From assembly GCA_034359265.1 (NCBI GenBank), contig CP136895.1, positions 52,408,001 to 52,472,000 of the forward strand: a DNA stretch of 64,000 nucleotides. Reading direction: 5' to 3'. The notes under the pieces are model-generated. The model was not told the DNA's origin and made no database searches. It saw nothing but the letters and a program-made list of their open reading frames with translations. Each line of letters starts with the position of its first letter. Position 1 is the first letter of the stretch. Shown in pieces: positions 22,577 to 33,043 of the stretch. The translations under genes and the position numbers were made by a program. The stretch is from Canna indica. Taxonomy: Eukaryota; Streptophyta; Magnoliopsida; Zingiberales; Cannaceae.

Positions 22577-23617
22577 ATTAGCAGTGAGTTGTACATAACG
22601 GAGAATCAGATCCGATAGAACGACTTCTGTTCGAATCTCACAAGCCTCCATTACACCCCTTTAGTGCGGTCGTGAGAGACTCCGTTCACAAGTCAAGATT
22701 GATGTCTAGTAACGTGTCATGACTACCCGGATAGTGTGAGGTTCAATCTACAGGGATCGAATGCCCTTCGGTGATTAGTTATCGTGCAACTAAATCCCTC
22801 GATTACAATGTCCCGAAGTCGGCTAGGGTACAAAAGAAGTGTCAAACCCTAATACGATTTATATGCATTACGCCTGCCGAGCTGTCGTCTCAATAATGAC
22901 ATGTCTAAAATCTTTTTTCAAAATTCATATCTACTCTGGCTAAAGTTTTTTGAGTCGACACTTGCAAGGACACATATGACATTATCTCCTCTCACTAGGA
23001 GTAACTGATTCCATATTGGTTGCACACCTACCTCCATGAATGCTTCCCCATGCCCTGAAGTATCCGGCACATGGCTCTAAAGACCATGTCGGGATAAAAC
23101 CAAAGCGATGGGTTGTCAATCACAAGGTAACCATGTCAACCTCATGTCCAAGGATTGCTTGCACCTACTATAACCCGAGGAACATCCTATTGACACTCAG
23201 TGAACTCATTCAGGTCCATTCAGTGCTCCTCGTGCAGGTCCATTCAGTGAACTCATTCCTTAATGAGCACCTGCACTTGTACATTAATGACAGTTCATAG
23301 GTAACTGTGACATCAGCTACCCCCTATCGTATAGGGCATGTACCAAGTGCACTAGTCTTCCCGGAATCACCAATCCCCAAATCAGTAATCCTATGACTAG
23401 GAATATTTAGAACAGGGGCATCTGGATTCCAAGTCCCATTGGCATGATCTCATCATGGCCTTGGAATCATTTGCCCGAGTTCATGGAGTTCATCATAATC
23501 TAATATTCAAAAACATAGATACAACATATGATGAAAAGTTGCCTCATTTATTCATTATCCAAAAAATAGTTCGCTACACATTGACAAGTGATTGGCTCAA
23601 GGGCACTATTTCTTTCA
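22577..23617 (-). repeat. copia-2 3' LTR, partial
   Basis: Matches copia-1 3' LTR from about 10285 to 11302, so the outer 1.3 kb (R, U5 and TATA region) is missing and the LTR abuts the Tat ORF fragment at 22576. A local duplication of AGGTCCATTCAGTG is present at about 23211 and 23237. No target duplication can be scored. Confidence 0.75.
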
Positions 23618-23631
23618 ATCTCCCACTTGCA

Positions 23632-24990
23632 CTTGTAGCCAATCATTACAGTATCTAATATCCATACAATTTAAGTGGAAATTGAACTGCTGCTGTGGTA
23701 ATGGCTTTGTGAAAGGATATGCAATGTTGTCTTTCGTGTCGACGCGTTCGACATTTATATCATCTCTTCCAACGATCTCTCTGATCAAGTGATACCGCCT
23801 TAGAATGTGTTTTGGTTTGTGGTGGGATCTAGGTTTCTTTGCTTGAGCAATAGCTGCAATGTTATAACAATAAATAGGGACAGGACCGGCAACATCAGGA
23901 ACAACACCCAGCTCAGTGATAAACTTCTTTATCCACACTCCTTCCTTTTGCAGCTTCACTTGCAGTGATGTACTCAGCTTCTGTCACCGGGTTGGCCAAT
24001 GTACCTTGCTTGGAACATTTCTAGCAAACTACGCCATCATTTAGAGTGAAAACATACCCCGAGATGGATTTACTATCATCAGGGTTTGACTGGAAGCTAG
24101 AATCAGTGTAGCCTTCCAGTTTGAATTCAGACCCTCCAAATATACATCTTTAGTCCTTCTCAAGTACTTGAGAATGTTCTTCACGCCTTTCCAATATTTC
24201 TCTCTAGGATCCGCCTGAAATTTGCTAGTTACCCCTAGGGCATGAGTGACATTGGGCCGAGTACAAAACATCGAATACATGATGGATCCTACTGCCGAAG
24301 CATAAGGGATCTCACTCATCATTTTTCTCTCCTCAGGTGTCGTAGGAGACATCTTCTTGGAAAGAGTGATGCTATGACACATAGGCAGTTAACCTCTTTT
24401 AATGCCTTCCATGCTAAACCTTTATAGCACGGTATCAATATACCGAGACTAGGATAAACCAAGCATCCTTCTAGACCTATCCATATAGATCTTAATGCCA
24501 AGTACATAGGATGCTTCACCCAAGTCTTTCATGGATAAGTTTATAGATAACCATGTTTTCACTGACTATAGTTTAGGAACATCATTCCCAATACGGTTCG
24601 TCCATATTTTTGATAAAACCAAACTTTTTGACTGTCTCATCAAAGTGGATGTTCCAACTCCTCGAGCTTGCTTGAGTCCATAAATGGACCTTTGCAACTT
24701 GCATACCTTCTCCAGTCCTACCGGGGATACGAATCCCTCTGGCTAGGTCATATAAACCTCTTCCTCAAGTTCACCATTGAGGAATGCAGTCTTGACATCC
24801 ATCTGCCAGATCTCGTAATCATGGTATGCAGTAATGGCTAGCAATATCCTAATGGACTTGAGCATGGCTACAGGAGAAAAAGTTTCATCATAGTCAACAC
24901 CTGCTTCTAAGTGAAACCTTTTCCTACTAGCTTGGCCTTATAGGTCTCCACCTAGCCATCAGCTCCAATCTTTCTCTTAAAGATCCAGTT
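23632..24990 (-). pseudogene. copia-2 reverse transcriptase and RNase H
   Basis: RNase H is read at 23615-24382 in two frames: ASAVGSIMYSMFCTRPNVTHALG, LKYLRRTKDVYLEG, then YCYNIAAIAQAKKPRSHHK, HLIREIVGRDDINVERVDT and the end PFTKPLPQQQF. RT (about 24530-24990) keeps MDVKTAFLNGELEEEVYM and KLQRSIYGLKQA in pieces. The segment that should carry YVDD is deleted between DEPYW and KLIHERLGEASYVLGIKIY (about 24590-24620). With stops throughout, it cannot be active. Confidence 0.8.
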
Positions 24991-24995
24991 ACACC

Positions 24996-26241
24996 CTATA
25001 GGAGTAACTCTTTCGGGTAAGACAACGAAAGTCCAAACTTGGTTGGTGAACATGGAGTCCATATCGGATTGCATTGCTTCCTGCCATTGTTTGCAATCAA
25101 CATCCTTGATTGCTTGATCATAGGATTGTGAATCAATGAATTCCTAGTCATTCTTAATGGTCGGGAAAAGTCTTTCAGGTTATCTACGCAATCTCCCTGA
25201 TCTTTGAAGAGTGGTGGGAGGTAGTGTTTCCGCGATTGGTTCTGCATGTGGACTTTCCACGGGTGGTTGCGATAAGCACTTCCGCTCCCACTTTCCTCGA
25301 TAAAATCTTTTTCTAAGAAAGACGCATGCCTACTAACAAATACCTTTTGTTCAGTTGGCGAGTAGAAGTAATACCCTAAACTCTCTTTAGGATATCCCAC
25401 AAAACTGCACCTGGTTGATTTAGCATAAAGCTTATCTGACTCTAATATAACGTACGTGGGGCAGCCCCATATCTTGAGATGCCTCAAACTTAGTTTCTTG
25501 CCACTCTATATCTCATATGGTGTACTAGAGACAAGCTTTGTGGGAGCCTTATTCAAAAGTTAGATGGTTGTTCTAAGCGCATATCCCCAAAAAGAAATTT
25601 GGAGATCAATAAAGTAAAGCATGGACCGCATCATGTCTAACAATGTGCGATTTCTCCTTTCAAACAATCTATTATGTTGTGGTGTGCCAAGAGGAAACCA
25701 TTCGGAGACAATCCCATTGTCTTTGAGATAAGTACTCACCACCTCGATCTGATCGGAGGGTTTTAATAATTTTCCCTACTTATTTCTCAACTTCAGCCCT
25801 ATACTCTTTGAACTTTTCAGAAGCATCGGACTTATGTCTCAACCGGTAGACATATCCATACCTCGATACATCATTTGTGAACATGATGAAGTAGGAATAT
25901 CCACCTTTGGCTTGGGTTGTCATTGATCCACAAACATCTGTGTGGACAAACTCTGACAACTCAGTAGCCCTCTCACTACGCCCAGTGAAGGGGGACTTGG
26001 TCATTTTTCCTTTGAGACAAGATTCACAAGTTGGCATCAATTCAAAATCGAATGGGTCAAACAACCCGTCTTTATACAATCTGTTGATCCCATTCTCATC
26101 AAAATGACCTAGTCTCAAGTGCCAAAAATAGGTGAGCTTCATATTACCTCTTTTCCTCTTGTGCATTTGTTCAATATGAAAAACATTATCAGCTACAACT
26201 AAGACCATTAAACCATTCAAAATGCGTCCAGTTCCATACAA
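24996..26241 (-). pseudogene. copia-2 integrase
   Basis: Frames 25780-26241, 25560-25742 and 24996-25487 together cover the pre-integrase HHCC domain (LTYFWHLRLGHFDENGI ... CESCLKGKM), the first catalytic Asp (FVHTDVCGSM), the second (RSDRGGEY near 25750, just outside the clean frames), the Glu region (LFERRNRTLLDMMRSML) and the C-terminal block (LKIWGCPTYV, FVGYPKESLGYYFYSP). All three catalytic residues can be found, but stops and frame shifts separate them. Confidence 0.8.
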
Positions 26242-26262
26242 TTCATTAAAATGATATATGCG

Positions 26263-26541
26263 TCAACAACTACCTTTTAAAGGCATTCCATAGCCTTGTT
26301 CTAGCAACAAAGGAAAAGAAAAAATGTTCTTTATTAAAACTGGAACATAATAACAATTGTTCAATTTAATGGTCTTGCTAGATGACAGACACAAACAATA
26401 GGTTCCTATGGCTAAAGCTGCAACTCTTGCGTCATTGCCTACCCGGAGATCGTCGTCGCCTTTATTCAGCATTCTACTTATTCTCAACCCCTGCAATGAA
26501 TTGCAAATGTGAGAACCACAACTAGTATCCAATACCCACAC
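26263..26541 (-). pseudogene. copia-2 aspartic protease
   Basis: A 92-codon frame holding WVLDTSCGSHICNSLQGL. The family motif is D-T/S-G at the active site; here DTSC replaces the usual DTGC, removing the invariant glycine. The rest (LRVGNDARVAALAIGTY, LNNCYYVPVLIKNIFSF) is typical of copia proteases that cut the gag-pol polyprotein. Confidence 0.7.
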
Positions 26542-26564
26542 AGTAGAATTTTGTATTGATAAAT

Positions 26565-27214
26565 TTATTTCAATAACAAACGCACCTGTGGAGGGGCTTC
26601 AAAAGCCCTCTTCTGCTTTACCTCTACAATATACTCCTTGCAGTTGTGTTTCCAAAGGCCATCATTACCACAATGAAAATAGGTGCCCTTAGGAGCCATC
26701 TTCCCTTTCTTCTTTATATCCTTCTTAGGTTTCACAGTTTTATTTTTCGCTTTGTTCTTAACAGAGCGCTTCTTTACCTTTTCAGGGGCACTACCAACTA
26801 ACAAGACTTTGTCCTTGTCCTTCGTGAGGTGGGACTCAACGGTCTTTGGCATATTAAGTAGCTTGTGAAGCGAGGCATCTATCTTGTTCATGTGGTAGTT
26901 AATGATAAACTGTGAAAATGACCCTGGGAGGGAGTGGAGTATTACGTCCTAACTTCGCCCCTTATCAATTTTTAAGCCCAATTTCTCTAACCTCTCGATC
27001 AAATCGATTAGTTTGAGGACATGGGTTTCAACAGGGGTCCCTGTCGTCATCTTGACCTAGAAGAATTGTTTTGATAGCTCAAACTTAGCAGTTTGGCTCT
27101 CTTCACCATACAACTCCTTGAGGTGAGAGAGGATGGCCCTAACATCCATCTTTTCATGTCGTCACTGCAACACATCGGACATAGAGGCGAGCATAATGCA
27201 TTGAATAGTGTGTT
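26565..27214 (-). pseudogene. copia-2 gag C-terminal part
   Basis: The frame 26565-26891 contains a Lys-rich linker (VKKRSVKNKAKNKTVKPKKD) and a damaged CCHC knuckle, YFHCGNDGLWKHNC, in which the first Cys and the His are changed. An upstream frame to 27214 has capsid pieces similar to copia-1 14400-14670. At about 27207-27215 gag stops and Sirevirus-like LTR sequence begins. The shared string TTGAATAGTG at the junction suggests microhomology. Confidence 0.7.
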
Positions 27215-30200
27215 ATCTAAATCTTTCATCTAATTCCAATTTTAATCGTTTACTTGATTACTTAGGCAAGTTGCAATTTATCAACTAAATGCGGAAGCAA
27301 TAATAAAGCAATTTAGCACACACAAAAATACCAATGCTAACACAATGATTTATAGTGGTTCGGCCCCAATGCCTACTCCACTACCTAAACACCCCACTTA
27401 GGATTTCCAAACTAATTTAACTAGAATAATTATTAATTAGTTTCCTTACAACGAGGACTTTACATCGGAAAGTCTCCGCTCTCAAACTGAAGGCACTTCC
27501 ACAACCGGAAGTATCCCGCCTTCCTATCGATAGCACTCTCCCACCTCAACCTAAGGACAACTCAACTAATCCTAGTAAACTACGTTTACAATGATGGGTT
27601 TAAGCCTTAACACCAAGGCAACCACCAACTCAATCAACCTAGCACTCTAGGTTTACACAAGTTCGATTACAATGAAATAAACAAGAAAATACAACACTAA
27701 ATGGAGCAACAAATCAAAAAATAAATTACTTAGCTCCACAACAAGATTCCTAGCTTCATCTTGATGCCTTTGATGATGAAGCAATGAAGTAAAGGCTTAA
27801 TCAAGGAGATGAAAGGTTCAAGCTAGGGTTTTCACAAGATTTGCTCAATGAAGGCTTAGAATTGATCAAGAGATGGCTCAAGGAGGTTAGAGGTGATCAA
27901 CATCATGAAGGAAGGCTCTCAAGGCTTCCTATTTATAAGCCATAAAGAGAAGAGAGAGCTCTCTCTTCTCAACGGGAGATTTTTTGCCCGTTACAGCCCA
28001 TCGGTCGCTCGTCCGGCCGATCATCGATCGACCTACCAAGAGATCGGAGTGTTCTGCCCATTCTGGGCAATGTTCGATCAACCGGTCGATCAACCGGTCG
28101 ATCAACCAAAATGTCGTCGGTCGACCAGTCGATCGACCGAACTTGGGCAGGGCAGACTACTTGTTTGCTTGATTTTTCTGCTCGTTTCCTCGTTTTTGGT
28201 TCCGTCTTTGCTAAGTCCTCTTATATAACATTTCTTAACTTTAAAATATAAATATTATATAAGGATTAGCCCCCATTTGGATTCAATAAAAATATCTAAA
28301 AAATCAAAATCCTTAAGAATCAAAATCTAGTTTTTGGGCTCTAGTACAACTTTCCGAAAAATGGAAATTTTCTAATCTCCCGGGTCAAATATGGGAATGC
28401 TAAAGGCTTCCAATTTTTTTTTTAAAATACCTCGTTATCTTGTTTTTACCCAAGGAACAATTACCGCCATTTTTTATGTCAAGAAAATCTCTAGGTCATA
28501 TAGCCCTCCAAGGAGCTCCCTAGGCTTAGCGGTTTTCAGGGCGGTTTTTGGGTTTTCATGTTTTGGGTTCGGGCTTGGTTTTTGGGTTCTTATGCATTAT
28601 CAAGAGGACTTACAACATAAGCTAGACACCCCAGATCTAAACTTTAATTTCCCGAAGAATCTCGAGCGTCGACGAGCGTCCATGTCGATTTCTCTGATTT
28701 TTCCGATCGGGGACGTCGAGCGCTAACCGACTTGGAACCTGAAAGATTTCTCAATGAAACATTAGTTTCATGTTTGTTATCATCAAAACTGAGATTAAGA
28801 CGAAGGTAGAAAACCTTAGGCCAACAATCTCCCCCTTTTTGATGATGACAAACATCCTTAAGAAAATATATCATTTAAGCACAAAGAATATCAAACATGG
28901 GATTTCTCCCCCTATAAATATGCATATCTATGAAAATAAACTCCCCCAATCTATATGCATGGTTTCATATATTTTCTTCCCTTTTTACCTAGATTTTTCT
29001 CCCCCTTTTGACATCACTCAAAAAGGTCAAGAAAAGTCAATCAAAAGTCAAAGTTGAAACTCTAAAAAAAAATTCAAAATAAAAAAAGTCTCAACTAAAG
29101 GGATGAAAGCCAAATATCGAATAAGAGACTAAGTCATACATGATATCGTGAAATGATAAATAAAATCCAAAACCAAGAATCATGTAGTAACTTAAGCATC
29201 GATATTTTCAAGTATCGATCAAATAGTCAAAAAATCATTTTAGAAATGATTTTTCTCATCAAATGAGTAGAACAATACCATAAGTGAATTTAAAATATCA
29301 TACTTCAAGTCTCATTTGAAAATCTAATGAATATTTAAAGTATCGAAAAAATGAGCAACTTGAGAATAAAGATACTTTAATGGCATTTTCGTAAATAAGT
29401 GAATCTTTCATGACAGTTCCAGATTTCATTCAAACCTTCAAAATACCAAGATATGGTCATGTAAAACATGTATATCAAGTTTGAAGTGAAAAGAATGTCA
29501 TTTGATCAAAATATGAACTTAGCATGATTTCATTCAAAGTAGGCTTGAAAACATGAAAATGCTAAGTATTAAATTTTGCTATCTACTCATGTTTTCTATA
29601 GCTTAGGCACTTGGACATCTAACATGAGTGAATCTAAGTATACGAGTCAAGTTTGGGCTGAAAATGAGGTTTCTAAGTCACTTTGTCGACTTAGGTCAAA
29701 GTATACTTCAAGTTTTCAAAAATCAAACTTTTAAATCCATACAAAATCATATTTTTGACGAAATTTTTTGAAACTTTAAATAGAAAAACTATATTTTTCA
29801 AGGAATCTACAGGTTCAAGAATCAGTCAAAAATCAGTTTCCTATAAATTCATAAAATTCTTGAAAGTCCAGGGGCATTTTCATAAATTTCAAGTACTTTT
29901 CAAAAGTTTTCAATTTTGCTTCAAACTTTTCAGACATCGCTGAATGATCATTTAAGATGCGTGTGTCAAGTTTGAGCTCAAAATGAATTGTCTAAGTTCA
30001 TTTTTCATCCTATATTGATTTCAATGAAAAAATGGATATTTCTAGCTATCATTCAAGTTATCAAAATCATTCCTAGAAATGATTTTACTCAAGCAATGGT
30101 GTGAATGATATTAGAAATAGAATCAAAATGGTATACATGAGTTTTCATTTGAAGTTTTTGAAGAAAAATCAAACTATCAGAAAAATGAGTATTTCAAGTG

Positions 30201-30409
30201 ATACTTTGTGTTTCCGAAATCCAACTTTAAAATTGCATTATAAATCAGATTCTTGATGAAATTTTTTGAAATTTTTACACAATAAACTAAAATTTTCAAT
30301 GAAAGTGTGGTTTCAAGAATCATCTAAAAATGATTTTTCTATATTTTTTTAGAAATAACTAAAAATGCTCAATTTTCAATGGCATTTTCATAATTTTCAA
30401 TTTGCCAGC
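27215..30409 (-). mobile_element. Truncated Sirevirus-like element: 3' LTR and adjoining non-coding internal DNA
   Basis: The LTR is 28826 (TGTTGGCCTAAGG, element sense) down to 27215, lacking the last ~35 bases of the consensus end. Palindromic GGTCGATC/GGTCGACC motifs lie at 28010-28140 and a TATA-like CTTATAAATAG at about 27927-27938. Right of the LTR, the internal side begins with a purine tract (complement of ATCTCCCCCTTTTT) and repeats of the same motif at about 28905, 28950 and 28990. 29010-30409 is AT-rich with no ORF beyond chance. Pol is absent: the copy is cut at about 30409 by a gypsy LTR. Confidence 0.7.
28010..28140 (-). promoter_or_regulatory. Palindromic motif cluster in a Sirevirus-like U3
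   Basis: Tandem GATCAACCGGTC units at about 28075-28106 and CGGTCGACCAGTCGATCGACC near 28119-28139 lie on the upstream side of the TATA box at about 27930. This is the same class of inverted motif as in the LTRs at 20130, 42031, 47183, 54020 and 58810. Confidence 0.6.
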
Positions 30410-30721
30410 CTAGCGGACTTGTTCGTGGTCGAGCCGAGTCGACTCATGGTCCGGAGCGAGCTTGTGAGCTCGGGTAAGTAGGACATGAATTTATGAATTT
30501 ACGAATTTTAGGCTTGGGTAGTTGAAATTATTTAATTTGATGTTGTGTGTGCATAATTGTTAATTATGTTCATGTCGGTGTATTTAATTAATTGCTTGTG
30601 ATTTATTAGAATAATTTTAATTAAATTAATTAAGTCTATCTAGTTAGCGGGCTTGGTTTTGGCTTAAGGTGGATGCGGGTTTTGGATTAAGGTGTTTAAG
30701 GGGTTAGGGTTGATGAGGAAG

Positions 30722-30728
30722 TATAAAA
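30722..30728 (+). promoter_or_regulatory. TATA box of gypsy LTR
   Basis: TATAAAA in AGTATAAAACCCCCTC, about 50 bp before the GC-rich leader. This is the best promoter signal in the LTR. Confidence 0.6.
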
Positions 30729-32211
30729 CCCCCTCCTCATGGCTTGTGGCTCCTATTTTGGAGTCGCCTAGAGAATTGAGAAAGGGAGCTAGCCGCCAGC
30801 CCCCTTTCCCTCTTCCCCTTGGAGTCGCCGGCACCTCTAAGACAGGTCGCCGACACCTCTGAGACAAGCAGCCGCCACCTCTGAGACAAGCTGCCGCCTT
30901 AGCTAGCCCTTCCCTTCCTCCCATCTCTCTCTTCCTTCCCTTTGGCGTCGAGCCAAAAGGAGCCAATCGAGCTAGCCCCTCTCCTTCTCCTCTCTCTCCC
31001 TCTCTCCAAGCCGGCGGCTTGGAGTGAGCCGCCACCCCTTGGAGCCTTTTCTTGGGTTAAGCAATCGGCCATTTGAAGCCAGATTTGAGGGTTATCATCC
31101 AGGATTTCTTTCTTAGTTCTTCTTCCAATTAAGGTGAGTGGTTTACCCTCTCTCTTTGGGATTTCAATCAGATTCTTGAGGTCGTTCTTGACGGCTTGCT
31201 AATTGTGTTTCATTTCTTGATTGTTCTTTGCGTTCTTGCCTTGTTTCCTTGAGACTGTGCTTGAGGAGACCCTAATCTCCCCTTATGGGGCTCGGCAGCC
31301 CTAGGGTAACCCTAGGGGTGCTCGGCCAAGGGGGAAACCCGGGTCGCCCTCAAGGTGTATGATGAAAAGCCCGAATGATTTCTTATTTCCTTTGATATGA
31401 AATCTTGATCTATTCTCCTAATTTGGTATTCTTGATTATGAGTTTCTTGTTTAGAATTAAATCTGTGATTTTGAGTAGAAATCAAATGATAGGATTAAGA
31501 TCTTGGTAATTAATGACTAATTAGGGGTTCTTGATCTTAATGCTTGATTCTTCGTTTAAGTGTGTGGGTTCTTGTTAATCTTGATGAAAAGCATGATTTC
31601 TGTGAATTAATTCATGAGATTAGTATTCTGTCCTAATGGTAATTTAGGGGTTAATTTTTGTTAATTTTTGGATTTAATTCTATAAGTATGCTGAAATTGC
31701 ATGTTGCTGGAATTGTGTGCTGAGATGATGAATCTGTGCTGATTTTAATTTGTTTGTTGTGATGTGTGTATATATGTGAATATAGTTGTGTAACCTATCG
31801 TTTCGATCAGAAAACATAGTTTGGAAACATAAAACAATTTGGAGACTAGATTTGGGTTAGACACAGCAGTTCTGGGCAGAACTGTAACCTAAAACAAAAT
31901 CTCAGTTGAGATGATCTAAATTTTAATTATATAATTAAAATTGGGTTAAGGGTGAGCATAATCTGTTATGAACCAACTTATAAAGTATGCATGAAATAAA
32001 ACCACACGGGTTCATGAGATTACGAGTCTAAGGGATAGGGGTCGGGTTCGGAGTGTCAAGACGCTTCATAATGAGGACACCCCTAGGACACCGTAGGAGA
32101 ATCCTGACTTAGGGCTTGATGCGCCGTATCCTTGAGAGTGGCGGAGCGGTTCAATTAGGAGCCGTATTTCGGGCTATGCCTGGGTGGTTGGACGTCAAAT
32201 TGCCAACCTGC

Positions 32212-32345
32212 AGAACAAGTTCGGAGGGCCTTTCCTGATCGTTCTGATCTTGGCCTCGTGGGATAAGTTCGGTGGGCCTTTCTCGATTGCTCCCGAGGTT
32301 CCTTATACTAGGATAAGTTCGGAGGGTCTTTTCCGATTATCCTAG
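32212..32345 (+). repeat. Hairpin repeats in gypsy LTR (second copy)
   Basis: Three units relate to the array at 4866-5191: 32212-32245 (AGAACAA...TCGTTCT), about 32260-32294 (GGGATAA...TTGCTCCC, poorly paired) and 32308-32345 (CTAGGATAA...TTATCCTAG, nine perfect pairs). Each has GTTCGGAGGGCCTTT-like loop sequence, the complement-sense match of GCCCGTCCGAAC. Confidence 0.75.
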
Positions 32346-33043
32346 TATGTGCTATTGCCTTCGGGCATGGTGGGCTTCGGCCCGATGCACTTCTTTAATA
32401 TGTGATGTTGCCTTCGGGCATGGTGGGCTTCGGCCTGATGCACTTCGTTGGAGGGTTAGATGCCTTGGGGCATGTGTGGCCTGTTGGCCTGTTAGCTAGT
32501 CACACCTTCATGACATTGCCTTCTATATAGATAGATTTTATTCATGTTATCTTTGTGATTTTATTTGTGAGGGTTGGTATAACCGCTCGCTGAGTTCTTT
32601 GAACTCACCCATTGTCGTTTGATTTTTATTTTGCATAACTTGACCGGTGAGGTGGGTCGAATGCACTTGGCGCCGCTAGAGGGCAGGGGAGCCGCATGAT
32701 CTTGTAGTAGTCCTAGTTAGGGTCGTAGTCCAGTCCTTTGGTAGTAGTCATGCACTTGTATTAGCTTAATTTGGAGTTGTAGCCCCGAGGGCATTTATAT
32801 CATTTATTTCCGATTTATTGTATCTGAACTTTTGAACTGCTGAACTTGAAATGTTATTTTGCACTTTTTGTTTCATTTGAGCTACTTGAATTAAACTTTG
32901 TTTTGGTTCGCTTTTCATTAAAATAAAACTTGTTATTTCTCCCCGCTGTATTATTTGTTGAGTTGGCATGTGCATGGTTTAGGCTACGGGGTATAGGCAC
33001 GTATAACCTGACCGGTCACATGACCCTGAGTTGGGGCGTGACA

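Larger units (their letters stand above)
30410..33043 (+). mobile_element. Ty3/gypsy LTR (TGTCACGCCCC family), isolated copy
   Basis: Plus-sense LTR: TATA box at 30722-30728 (GTATAAAACCCC), GC-rich leader 30770-31070, splice-donor-like AAGGTGAGT near 31132, AT-rich middle, hairpin block 32212-32345, end GAGTTGGGGCGTGACA at 33043. It is the opposite-strand relative of 4213-6356. The left limit is approximate, set where Sirevirus internal DNA stops. There is no gypsy internal region; copia-2 leader resumes at 33044. Confidence 0.7.

Noticed and set aside
29010..30409. Possible env-like gene of a Sirevirus
   Set aside because: Sireviruses can carry an ORF here, but this stretch is AT-rich with frequent stops in all frames on inspection.
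30664..31035. 123-codon GC-rich minus-strand ORF
   Set aside because: Lies antisense to the GC-rich leader of a gypsy LTR; low stop density follows from base composition.
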